From Limnohabitans sp. INBF002 (lineage in GTDB: Bacteria; Pseudomonadota; Gammaproteobacteria; Burkholderiales; Burkholderiaceae_C), in assembly GCF_027924905.1 (NCBI RefSeq), contig NZ_AP027055.1:930001-994000 (forward strand): DNA of 64,000 nt. The letters are read 5' to 3'. The translations under genes were made by a program, and so were the position numbers. The first letter of the stretch is position 1, and the number at the start of each line of letters is the position of its first letter. Of the stretch, positions 57,600 through 64,000 are shown one piece after another. The notes below the pieces were generated by a model that was given only the letters and a program-made list of their open reading frames with translations, did not search any database and was not told the origin of the DNA.

Positions 57600-57614
57600 T
57601 TTAGGAGATTCACC

Positions 57615-58001
57615 ATGGCTTATTCTGAAAAAGTGGTTGACCACTACGAAAACCCCCGCAACGTGGGCTCCTTTGACAAGGGCGACGACTCTGTGGGCAC
57701 CGGTATGGTGGGCGCGCCCGCTTGCGGCGACGTGATGAAGTTGCAAATCAAGGTCAACCCTCTGACGGGTGTGATTGAAGATGCGCGTTTCAAAACCTAC
57801 GGCTGTGGCTCGGCGATTGCGTCGTCTTCACTCGTGACCGAGTGGGTCAAGGGCAAAACCTTGGACGAAGCAGCGGCTTTGAAGAACAGCGAAATTGCTG
57901 AAGAGCTGGCGCTACCTCCTGTGAAAATTCACTGCTCCATCTTGGCCGAAGACGCCATCAAGGCGGCTGTGGATGATTACAAAAAGAAACACGCTGCGTA
58001 A
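57615..58001 (+). CDS. iscU: Fe-S cluster scaffold protein IscU
   Basis: IscU assembles new [2Fe-2S] clusters. The 128-residue protein keeps all three cluster cysteines, C37 (GAPACGDVM), C64 (TYGCGSA) and C107 (HCSILAEDA), and the HscA recognition motif LPPVK at 100-104. GGAG lies before the ATG. Length and ligands are standard, so no functional variation is expected. Confidence 0.97.
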   Translation: MAYSEKVVDHYENPRNVGSFDKGDDSVGTGMVGAPACGDVMKLQIKVNPLTGVIEDARFKTYGCGSAIASSSLVTEWVKGKTLDEAAALKNSEIAEELALPPVKIHCSILAEDAIKAAVDDYKKKHAA

Positions 58002-58009
58002 AAAATATC

Positions 58010-58333
58010 ATGGCGATCACATTGACTGAAGCCGCGGCACGACACGTGACCCGCTACCTTGCCAAACGTGGCAAGGGTGTGGGCGTGCGTTTGGGTGTCA
58101 AAACCACGGGTTGTTCGGGCTTGGCCTACAAGCTTGAATACGTGGACGAGCAAGAACCAGAAGACGTGATTTTTGAAGACCACGGCGTGAAGGTGTTGAT
58201 CGACCCCAAGAGCTTGGCCTACATCGACGGCACACAGCTGGACTTCGTGCGCGAAGGCCTGAACGAGGGCTTCAAGTTTTTGAACCCGAACGAACGTGAC
58301 CGTTGCGGTTGCGGCGAATCGTTCCGTATTTAA
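58010..58333 (+). CDS. iscA: Iron-sulfur assembly protein IscA
   Basis: IscA is an A-type carrier or iron donor that helps mature [4Fe-4S] proteins. The 107-residue protein has the three conserved cysteines C35 (TTGCSGLAY), C99 and C101 (RCGCGESF). It begins eight bases after the iscU stop, with no strong ribosome-binding site, and so may depend on coupling. Confidence 0.96.
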   Translation: MAITLTEAAARHVTRYLAKRGKGVGVRLGVKTTGCSGLAYKLEYVDEQEPEDVIFEDHGVKVLIDPKSLAYIDGTQLDFVREGLNEGFKFLNPNERDRCGCGESFRI

Positions 58334-58361
58334 ATTTCGACAGATTGAAGCGAGGCGTGAC

Positions 58362-58910
58362 GTGAACGAACCGGCCCTGCCGTTGTCGGCGCAGCTCGCG
58401 GTCAGCGACTTTGAACTCTTCGGCGTGCCCGCGCAGTTTGCACAAGACCGCGCCCAGCTCGATGCGCGTTGGAAAGACTTGCAACGCGAAGCTCACCCTG
58501 ACAAATTTGCCTCGCAAGGCACAGCCGCACAACGCGTGGCCATGCAATGGTCGGTGCGCATCAACGAGGCGTACCAACGCCTGAAAGACCCGATGCGCCG
58601 CGCCGCCTATTTGTGCGAGCTCGGCGATGCGCCCATTCAAGCCGAGAACAACACCGCCATGCCAGCCGCATTTTTGATGCAGCAAATGGAATGGCGAGAG
58701 GCCATGGACGATGGCAACGATGTGGCCGCCCTTGAAGCCTTGCATGACGATGTGCAACAAGCCCACAAGGCTGCTTTGCAGCAATGCGCCCAACTCATTG
58801 ACACCGCACACGACTTGCCCGCTGCCGCGCAGCAGGTGAGGGGGCTGATGTTCATCGAGAAGTTTTTGCGTGATGTCGAAGCCCGAATCGACCATTTAGA
58901 CGCCTCCTGA
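58362..58910 (+). CDS. hscB: Fe-S co-chaperone HscB
   Basis: HscB is a J-domain protein that brings IscU to HscA. With the GTG start at 58362 (GAGG 7-10 bases upstream) it has 182 residues; a longer frame upstream overlaps iscA and is rejected. The J-domain spans about residues 15-85 with the HPD motif at 45-47. The C-terminal three-helix domain (about 95-180) binds IscU. An N-terminal zinc-binding cysteine pair, found in eukaryotic forms, is absent, as expected. Confidence 0.93.
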   Translation: MNEPALPLSAQLAVSDFELFGVPAQFAQDRAQLDARWKDLQREAHPDKFASQGTAAQRVAMQWSVRINEAYQRLKDPMRRAAYLCELGDAPIQAENNTAMPAAFLMQQMEWREAMDDGNDVAALEALHDDVQQAHKAALQQCAQLIDTAHDLPAAAQQVRGLMFIEKFLRDVEARIDHLDAS

Positions 58911-58928
58911 AAGCGACAATACACACCT

Positions 58929-60785
58929 ATGGCGTTGTTACAAATTTCCGAACCTGGCCAAGCGCCAGACCCGCACCAGCGACGCATCGCGGTGGGCATT
59001 GACTTGGGCACCACCCATTCGCTCGTGGCCGCCATGCGCAACGGCGTGGCTGAGTGCTTGCCCGATGCCGAGGGCCATGTCATCTTGCCGTCGGCGGTGC
59101 GTTACCTGGAGAACGACGGCCGCCAAATTGGCCGCGCTGCGTTGGCCGCGCAAGCCCAAGACCCACAAAACACCTTGGTGTCTGTGAAGCGTTTCATGGG
59201 CCGTGGTGTGGCTGACATTGCCAACCGCGATCAGCTGCCTTATGTGTTGGTCGACAAGCCCGGCATGCTGGCCATTCAAACCCGTGTGGGCGAGAAGTCG
59301 CCTGTCGAGGTGAGCGCCGAAATTTTGGCCACTTTGCGCTTTCGCGCCGAAGACACCTTCAACGACGATTTGTATGGCGCGGTCATCACCGTGCCTGCGT
59401 ACTTTGACGATGCCCAACGCCAAGCTACCAAAGATGCCGCGCAACTCGCAGGTATCAATGTGCTGCGCCTCATCAACGAACCCACGGCGGCAGCCATTGC
59501 CTACGGCTTGGACCAAGCCAGCGAAGGCGTGTATGCCGTGTACGACTTGGGCGGCGGCACGTTCGATATTTCTATTCTGCGTTTGACACGCGGTGTGTTT
59601 GAAGTGCTGGCCACAGGCGGCGATTCTGCTTTGGGCGGCGACGACTACGACCGCGCTTTGGTCGATTGGGTGCAAACCCAAACCGGTTGCGTCATTGCCA
59701 CGCCGGCTGATAAATCCAATGTGTTGGTGGCGGCGCGTGCTTGCAAAGAAGCTTTGTCTGCGGCTGACAGCGCCACGTTTGACGTGGCCTTGTCGAGCGG
59801 TGCACTGAGCCACACCGTCACACGCACCGAGTTTGAAGCGGCCACTGCCGCGTTGACCCAACGCACCTTGTCTGCCGTGCGCAAAGCCTTGCGCGATGCC
59901 AAGCTCAGCAAAGATGACATCCAAGGCGTGGTCATGGTGGGCGGCTCGACGCGTATGCCGCAGGTGCAGCAAGCCGTGGCTGATCTGTTGGGCTGTGCAC
60001 CGTTGAACAACCTCAACCCAGACGAAGTGGTGGCGCTTGGTGCTGCCATTCAAGCCAACCAGCTGGCAGGCAACAACCCCGATGGCGAGTTGCTGTTGCT
60101 GGATGTGATTCCTTTGTCGTTGGGCATTGAAACCATGGGCGGTTTGGTGGAGCGCATCGTGCCGCGCAACCAAACCATTCCCACCGCGATGGCACAAGAC
60201 TTCACCACCTACCAAGATGGTCAAACCGCCTTGGCCTTGCATGTGGTGCAGGGCGAGCGCGACATGGTGGCCGACTGCCGCAGCTTGGCGCGCTTTGAAT
60301 TGCGTGGCATTCCACCCATGGCCGCAGGCTCAGCGCGCATTCGTGTGACCTTCACGGTGGACGCTGATGGCATGGTGAGCGTGAGCGCGTTAGAGCAGCT
60401 CAGTGGCGTCACGGCCAACATCACCGTCAAACCGTCTTACGGTTTGTCGGACGACCAAATTGCCGCCATGCTGCAAGACAGCTTCAAAACCGCAGAGCAG
60501 GACATCAAAGCCCGTGCTTTGGTCGAAGCCCGCGTGGATGCTGACCGCATGTGGTTGGCCACGCAAAGCGCTTTGCAAGCCGATGGCGATTTGCTGTCAG
60601 CCGAAGATCGCGCACGCATCGACGCGCTGATGGTGGCCACACTTGACGCTAAAAAACTAGAAGACGCTGCCGCCATTGAAGCCATCACCGAAGCGCTGGC
60701 CAAAGGCACCGAAGCCTTCGCGGCTCAACGCATGAACCGAGGCATTCAACATGCCTTGGCCGGACAAAACATCGAGAACATTTAA
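58929..60785 (+). CDS. hscA: Fe-S assembly chaperone HscA (Hsp70 family)
   Basis: HscA is a specialised Hsp70 that releases clusters from IscU. The 618-residue protein has the Hsp70 nucleotide-binding domain (about 20-390, [39 protein letters not shown]) and a peptide-binding domain with a lid, which lacks the acidic EEVD-like tail of DnaK. The context in the isc operon distinguishes it from DnaK. The fdx ATG follows its stop directly. Confidence 0.96.
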   Translation: MALLQISEPGQAPDPHQRRIAVGIDLGTTHSLVAAMRNGVAECLPDAEGHVILPSAVRYLENDGRQIGRAALAAQAQDPQNTLVSVKRFMGRGVADIANRDQLPYVLVDKPGMLAIQTRVGEKSPVEVSAEILATLRFRAEDTFNDDLYGAVITVPAYFDDAQRQATKDAAQLAGINVLRLINEPTAAAIAYGLDQASEGVYAVYDLGGGTFDISILRLTRGVFEVLATGGDSALGGDDYDRALVDWVQTQTGCVIATPADKSNVLVAARACKEALSAADSATFDVALSSGALSHTVTRTEFEAATAALTQRTLSAVRKALRDAKLSKDDIQGVVMVGGSTRMPQVQQAVADLLGCAPLNNLNPDEVVALGAAIQANQLAGNNPDGELLLLDVIPLSLGIETMGGLVERIVPRNQTIPTAMAQDFTTYQDGQTALALHVVQGERDMVADCRSLARFELRGIPPMAAGSARIRVTFTVDADGMVSVSALEQLSGVTANITVKPSYGLSDDQIAAMLQDSFKTAEQDIKARALVEARVDADRMWLATQSALQADGDLLSAEDRARIDALMVATLDAKKLEDAAAIEAITEALAKGTEAFAAQRMNRGIQHALAGQNIENI

Positions 60786-61124
60786 ATGCCCGTCATCAAA
60801 ATCTTGCCCCACGCCGAACTCTGCCCACAGGGCGCAGAGCTGCAAGCTGCCGCTGGTAGCACCATCTGCGAAGTGCTGTTGGAAAACCACATCAACATCG
60901 AACACGCCTGCGACATGAGCTGCGCCTGCACCACCTGCCACGTCATCGTGCGCGAGGGGTTCAAATCGCTCAACGAGGCGGATGAAAACGAAGACGACTT
61001 GCTAGACCGCGCTTGGGGCTTGGAGCCCAATTCACGCCTGAGCTGCCAAGCCATCGTGGCGCAGCAAAACTTGGTGGTGGAAATCCCCAAATACACCATC
61101 AACCACGCCAAAGAAAACCACTGA
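60786..61124 (+). CDS. fdx: Isc-type [2Fe-2S] ferredoxin
   Basis: This ferredoxin supplies electrons for cluster assembly on IscU. The 112-residue protein carries ligands C42, C48, C51 and C87 (ACDMSCACTTCHVIV, SRLSCQAIV) at the same positions as E. coli Fdx. It starts at the base after the hscA stop, so translation is likely coupled. iscX is not found after it; dnaQ follows instead after two bases. Confidence 0.95.
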   Translation: MPVIKILPHAELCPQGAELQAAAGSTICEVLLENHINIEHACDMSCACTTCHVIVREGFKSLNEADENEDDLLDRAWGLEPNSRLSCQAIVAQQNLVVEIPKYTINHAKENH

Positions 61125-61126
61125 CC

Positions 61127-61840
61127 ATGCGCCAGATTTTTCTAGATACTGAAACCACCGGCCTCTCGGCCGAGAACGGCGACCGCATCATTGAAATCGG
61201 TTGCGTCGAGCTGCTGCACCGCAAGCTCACGGGCAACAACTTGCATTTCTATTTGAACCCTGAGCGTGACAGCCACGAAGACGCCTTGCGCGTTCACGGC
61301 ATCACGAATGAGTTCTTGAAAGATAAACCCAAATTCGGCGAAGTGGTGGACCAGTTTCTGGAATACATCGAAGGCGCTGAAGTCATCATTCACAACGCGC
61401 CGTTTGACATTGGCTTTTTGAACAAAGAGCTAGAGCTGCAAGGTCGCCCGCGTTTCACCACGTTTGTCGATGGCATCACCGACACCTTGGTGATGGCTAA
61501 GGAAATGTTCCCGGGCAAGCGCAACTCGCTCGATTCCTTGTGCGACCGCTTAGAAGTAGATAACTCGGGCCGTACGCTGCACGGCGCCTTGCTCGATGCC
61601 GAGCTGTTGGCCGATGTCTACATCAACATGACGCGCGGCCAAGACGCCTTGCTGATGGAAGTGGAGAGCAACGACGAACAAAGCCGCACGACAGAGCGTG
61701 TGGACCTCAGCAGCTATCAGTTACCGGTGATCGTGGCGACGGAACAAGAGATGAGTCAACACGACGATGTACTGACCCAGTTGGATAAATCCAGCGGTGG
61801 AAAAACAGTTTGGCGAAATCTACAAAATTCTGTGGCATAA
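61127..61840 (+). CDS. dnaQ: DNA polymerase III epsilon subunit
   Basis: Epsilon is the 3'-5' proofreading exonuclease of the replicative polymerase. The 237-residue protein has the DEDD exonuclease motifs: ExoI FLDTETTG (D7, E9), ExoII HNAPFDIGFLN and ExoIII HGALLDAELLADVY. The C-terminal part, poorly conserved, should bind the alpha subunit. The ATG at 61127 follows the fdx stop by two bases, so it is probably read from the isc operon; longer in-frame sequence overlaps fdx and is rejected. The stop lies 36 bases before tRNA-Val. Confidence 0.94.
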   Translation: MRQIFLDTETTGLSAENGDRIIEIGCVELLHRKLTGNNLHFYLNPERDSHEDALRVHGITNEFLKDKPKFGEVVDQFLEYIEGAEVIIHNAPFDIGFLNKELELQGRPRFTTFVDGITDTLVMAKEMFPGKRNSLDSLCDRLEVDNSGRTLHGALLDAELLADVYINMTRGQDALLMEVESNDEQSRTTERVDLSSYQLPVIVATEQEMSQHDDVLTQLDKSSGGKTVWRNLQNSVA

Positions 61841-61876
61841 TCACGGTCTTTCCAGAGATGGAAAAACGGTAAAAAT

Positions 61877-61951
61877 GGGCGATTAGCTCAGGGGTAGAGC
61901 ACCACATTCACACTGTGGGGGTCGCAAGTTCGAAACTTGCATCGCCCACCA
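61877..61951 (+). tRNA. tRNA-Val (anticodon CAC)
   Basis: The 75-base sequence folds as a cloverleaf. The acceptor stem is GGGCGAT/ATCGCCC, followed by A and CCA. The anticodon stem is CCACA/TGTGG with loop TTCACAC, giving anticodon CAC for GTG codons. The T-loop is GTTCGAAAC. A CATAAT -10-like box overlaps the dnaQ stop (61836-61841). Confidence 0.96.
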
Positions 61952-62021
61952 TTTTTGCCAATACTGAAAGTTATCAACCGTTTAGGTTGTTTTCAGAATT
62001 TACTTTAGAAGAGTTACACAG

Positions 62022-62048
62022 ATGCTTCCCTCGGAAGCATTTTTTTTT
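62022..62048 (+). terminator. Intrinsic terminator downstream of tRNA-Val
   Basis: ATGCTTCC pairs with GGAAGCAT around a short CTC-type loop, followed by eight T. It can end the tRNA transcript and, in weaker form, the convergent LysR gene. Confidence 0.85.
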
Positions 62049-62073
62049 GCCTATCAAAAGCTGCACCTGTTGG

Positions 62074-62967
62074 TTAATGCATCACGCGCGCGCATAGGAT
62101 CCGAATAAATTCTTGAACAACTAGACTGGGTTTGTCGGAGCTAGTGATTGCAAAGATTTCAGACTCCAATTGCTTTCCTTTGATTGGAACGAAAGCCACA
62201 TCTGTTCTATTGTTTTTGGCTACTGTCTTGCCAACCAGCGTGATTCCAAGCCCAGCGGCAACCAGGCCCAATGCTGTTTGAATTTCTTTTGCTTCGTGGC
62301 CTACGTTTGGTGTCGCGCCATGTTCTTGAAGATAGTTCAGCGATTGACTTGCAAATTTACTGAATGGGTCTTTGGGAAATGAGATGAACGGCAAGCAATC
62401 TAGCTCGCTAGGTGCCACAGTTTTTTTCTTGGCTAGAGGGTGATTGATCGGAATGGCAGCCACTAATGGGTCTCGAATGAGAGGGATGTAGATCATGTCC
62501 TTTTCTTTTTCATACTGACCTATTTGCCGTGAAATGCCGATATGAATAGTTCCCTTGCGGATATTTTCAGCCTGGTGCTCACTCAACATCTCATCAAGAT
62601 CAATACGAATCTTGGGGAACTCCTCTCGCATCACTCGAACAGATTCGGGAATCAGCGAGTGCAGGGTAGATCGCACAAATCCAATGCTGAGCCAGCCATA
62701 GTCACCAGAGGCTATTCCCTTGGCCTCGTTCTCCATTTGTCTGGCATTGGATAACAACGCCTTCGCCTTCGGGTAGATGTACTGCCCCAGCGTTGTCAGA
62801 CTCATAGGTCGCGTGGATCTATCAAAAAGTTTGCCCCCTAAGGACTCCTCAAGGTTCGATAGCTGCATGCTGACCGCCGTTGCTGCAATGTGCAACTTTT
62901 CCGCCGCCAAGTTTGCGCTTCCGGAATCAACGATCTGACAAAAAACTCTTAGGTGTTTTAAGTTCAT
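62074..62967 (-). CDS. LysR-family transcriptional regulator
   Basis: This is a 297-residue regulator. The N-terminal winged HTH (residues 1-60, MNLKHLRVFCQIVDSGSANL, then TAVSMQLSNLEESLGGKLFD) is typical of LysR. The C-terminal periplasmic-binding-like domain (about 90-295) binds a small effector, unidentified. It is divergent from an RraA-like gene and a TctC-type binding protein, which suggests that it controls their uptake/catabolic operon in response to an organic acid. Codon use is AT-richer than in the genes before tRNA-Val. Confidence 0.92.
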   Translation of the reverse strand: MNLKHLRVFCQIVDSGSANLAAEKLHIAATAVSMQLSNLEESLGGKLFDRSTRPMSLTTLGQYIYPKAKALLSNARQMENEAKGIASGDYGWLSIGFVRSTLHSLIPESVRVMREEFPKIRIDLDEMLSEHQAENIRKGTIHIGISRQIGQYEKEKDMIYIPLIRDPLVAAIPINHPLAKKKTVAPSELDCLPFISFPKDPFSKFASQSLNYLQEHGATPNVGHEAKEIQTALGLVAAGLGITLVGKTVAKNNRTDVAFVPIKGKQLESEIFAITSSDKPSLVVQEFIRILCARVMH

Positions 62968-62973
62968 AAAAAA

Positions 62974-62989
62974 TTGAACATATATTCAA
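62974..62989. promoter_or_regulatory. Candidate operator in the LysR/RraA-like divergent region
   Basis: TTGAA-N6-TTCAA forms an inverted repeat seven bases before the LysR start. The position suits autoregulation. It is not an exact T-N11-A LysR box, so the call is weak. Confidence 0.3.
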
Positions 62990-63060
62990 AATATAGACAT
63001 TGATTTCAAATTATATGTATCTAAGAATTGGCCAAATTTTAAAAAAGAGGAGAAGTATTC

Positions 63061-63723
63061 ATGGGCAGTGGAATATCAATACACCCTTGCGCGCCAAGAG
63101 ATGATGCCGCTGTAGCAGCTTTGTCTGGACTGCCGTCCTCCGTTATCAGCGATGTGATGGGACGGTTGGTCGGTACAACGGGGCTGAGCCTGGTCAATCG
63201 AACCAACTTAACTGTTTGCGGAGTTGCTGTGACTGTCAAAGTAAGAGCAGGGGACAACCTGCTCATTCACAAGGCTTTGGATATGTTGCGCCCAGGTGAT
63301 GTCTTGGTCGTCGATGGAGAAGGCGATGTTTCTCGTGCATTAGTGGGCGAAATCATGATGACCTCCGCCATCGTTCAGGGCGCTATTGGGTTTGTCATCG
63401 ATGGAGCCGTTCGTGACTCTGAAGCGTTTGAGGAACACCCATTTCCTTGTTGGGCACGAGGCGTGAATTTGCGAGGCCCATACAAAGACGGCCCAGGCTC
63501 AATTAATTCGCCCGTCACTGTTGGCGGAATGAGGGTCAATCCTGGGGACATCATTGTTGGCGATGCTGATGGTGTTGTTGCCGTGCCTCCGACTGACGCG
63601 CTGTTGATTGGAAAAATGGCTCACGACAAAGTATTGGATGAGCAAAAAATGATTGCAGACATTAAGTCCGGGACCTATAGCTCGGCATGGGTAGATGCAC
63701 TGATTAAACAAAAAGGAGACTGA
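63061..63723 (+). CDS. RraA-like / 4-hydroxy-4-methyl-2-oxoglutarate aldolase family protein
   Basis: This is a 220-residue protein of the RraA/HMG-aldolase superfamily. The family core is present: SSVISDVMGRLVG near the N-terminus, GDNLLIHKALDMLRPGDVLVVD, then GEIMMTSAIVQGAIGFVIDG with the AVRD active-site R-D pair. Family members include aldolases of aromatic meta-cleavage pathways and an RNase E inhibitor; the catabolic neighbours here favour an aldolase or oxaloacetate decarboxylase. AGAGGAGAAG precedes the ATG. The binding-protein gene starts one base after its stop. Confidence 0.8.
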   Translation: MGSGISIHPCAPRDDAAVAALSGLPSSVISDVMGRLVGTTGLSLVNRTNLTVCGVAVTVKVRAGDNLLIHKALDMLRPGDVLVVDGEGDVSRALVGEIMMTSAIVQGAIGFVIDGAVRDSEAFEEHPFPCWARGVNLRGPYKDGPGSINSPVTVGGMRVNPGDIIVGDADGVVAVPPTDALLIGKMAHDKVLDEQKMIADIKSGTYSSAWVDALIKQKGD

Positions 63724-63724
63724 G

Positions 63725-64000
63725 ATGACATTGAAATTTATTTCCCAAATCGTTAAGAAGCAAGCGTGCTCTATTCTTTGTGTAGGACTCTCTTGCGTAG
63801 CCGTGAGCGCTTGGGCTGCTTATCCCGACAAGCCGATCAAAATTATTGTTCCGTGGGCAACGGGTGGGGCGACTGATCAGGTTGGACGTTTGATCGCTCA
63901 ACCCCTTTCGCAAGCGCTGGGCGTCCCCGTGGTTGTGGAAAACAAGGCAGGTGCTGGTGGTGTGATTGGCACTCAGTTGTTTGTAAAAGAAAAAGCGGAC
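63725..64000 (+). CDS. Tripartite tricarboxylate transporter substrate-binding protein (TctC/Bug), 3' truncated
   Basis: This periplasmic binding protein is cut by the window end; 92 residues are visible. A signal peptide (MTLKFISQIVKKQACSIL, then a hydrophobic stretch ending AVSAWA) leads to the mature start AYPDKPIKIIVPWATGGATD, the hallmark of the Bug family, with GVPVVVENKAGAGG following. Such proteins bind organic acids such as citrate or dicarboxylates; the ligand here is unknown. AAGGAGA lies upstream. It probably forms an operon with the RraA-like gene. Confidence 0.9.
   Translation, partial: MTLKFISQIVKKQACSILCVGLSCVAVSAWAAYPDKPIKIIVPWATGGATDQVGRLIAQPLSQALGVPVVVENKAGAGGVIGTQLFVKEKAD

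Noticed and set aside
58938-60242. 434-codon open frame antisense to hscA
   Set aside because: Same type of shadow; the sense frame is a complete Hsp70.

Overview
The window reads as a single stretch of chromosome from a betaproteobacterium, most likely order Burkholderiales, family Comamonadaceae (Limnohabitans/Rhodoferax-like). This is an inference from gene content and order: an rpsF-priB-rpsR-rplI operon, a thrS-infC-rpmI-rplT-pheST-ihfA-merR block followed by tRNA-Pro, a phaC-phaA-phaB operon for polyhydroxybutyrate (PHB), an lysine/alanine-rich histone-H1-like protein fused to a SWIB domain, and an iscRSUA-hscBA-fdx operon. Nearly all of it is dense core-genome coding sequence. Most transcription units end in strong GC-rich hairpins with T-runs, many of them placed so that they can serve both convergent genes.

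Layout. 1-1709: 3' part of a sodium/solute symporter. 1783-3217: ribosomal protein operon with a probable S6:S18-binding leader. 3363-4775: dnaB behind a consensus DnaA box. 4789-7606 (minus): PIN-PhoH ATPase, thioredoxin-dependent peroxidase and a small Mth938-type protein. 7671-14139: one long, largely translationally coupled run alaA-hom-thrC-mobB-moeA-moaD-moaE, joining alanine and threonine synthesis to molybdenum-cofactor synthesis. 14291-16894: clpB behind a sigma-32-like promoter. 16997-18205: MFS exporter. 18268-18723 (minus): H1-SWIB nucleoid protein. 19151-20482: isocitrate lyase behind an AT-rich region with paired palindromes. 20584-21672: small lipoproteins and an XRE regulator of unknown role. 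21782-29595: translation and nucleoid operon, in which infC starts with the rare codon ATC. 29621-29697: tRNA-Pro(GGG).

29765-32467: small metabolic and housekeeping genes (Nudix, FAH-family, ABM, pgeF, small membrane protein). 32574-36262: phaC-phaA-phaB. 36326-37666 (minus): SPFH-NfeD membrane pair. 37749-39699: dusA and an EamA transporter. 39701-47783: FCD-type GntR regulator divergent from a complete propionyl-CoA to succinyl-CoA route (mcm, meaB, pccB, pccA and a VOC protein that is a probable methylmalonyl-CoA epimerase). 47878-51173 (minus): MFS exporter, RnfB-like ferredoxin, and an intracellular PHB depolymerase with a histone-like basic tail. 51279-55694: LigB-type dioxygenase, aromatic aminotransferase (minus), uvrB. 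55823-61124: the isc operon behind a near-consensus type-1 IscR site, followed by dnaQ and tRNA-Val(CAC). After the tRNA-Val the coding style becomes AT-richer and the content becomes accessory: a LysR regulator divergent from an RraA/HMG-aldolase-like gene and a tripartite-tricarboxylate-transporter binding protein cut by the window end.

How it fits together: the carbon genes (aceA, phaCAB, phaZ, mcm/pcc) describe a cell that stores carbon as PHB and handles acetyl-CoA and propionyl-CoA. No CRISPR array, insertion sequence, prophage or recognisable defence system was seen. The observations judged most worth following are the PhaZ basic tail, the paired palindromes before aceA, the EF-hand-like loop in the symporter, the ATC start of infC, and the compositional change after tRNA-Val.
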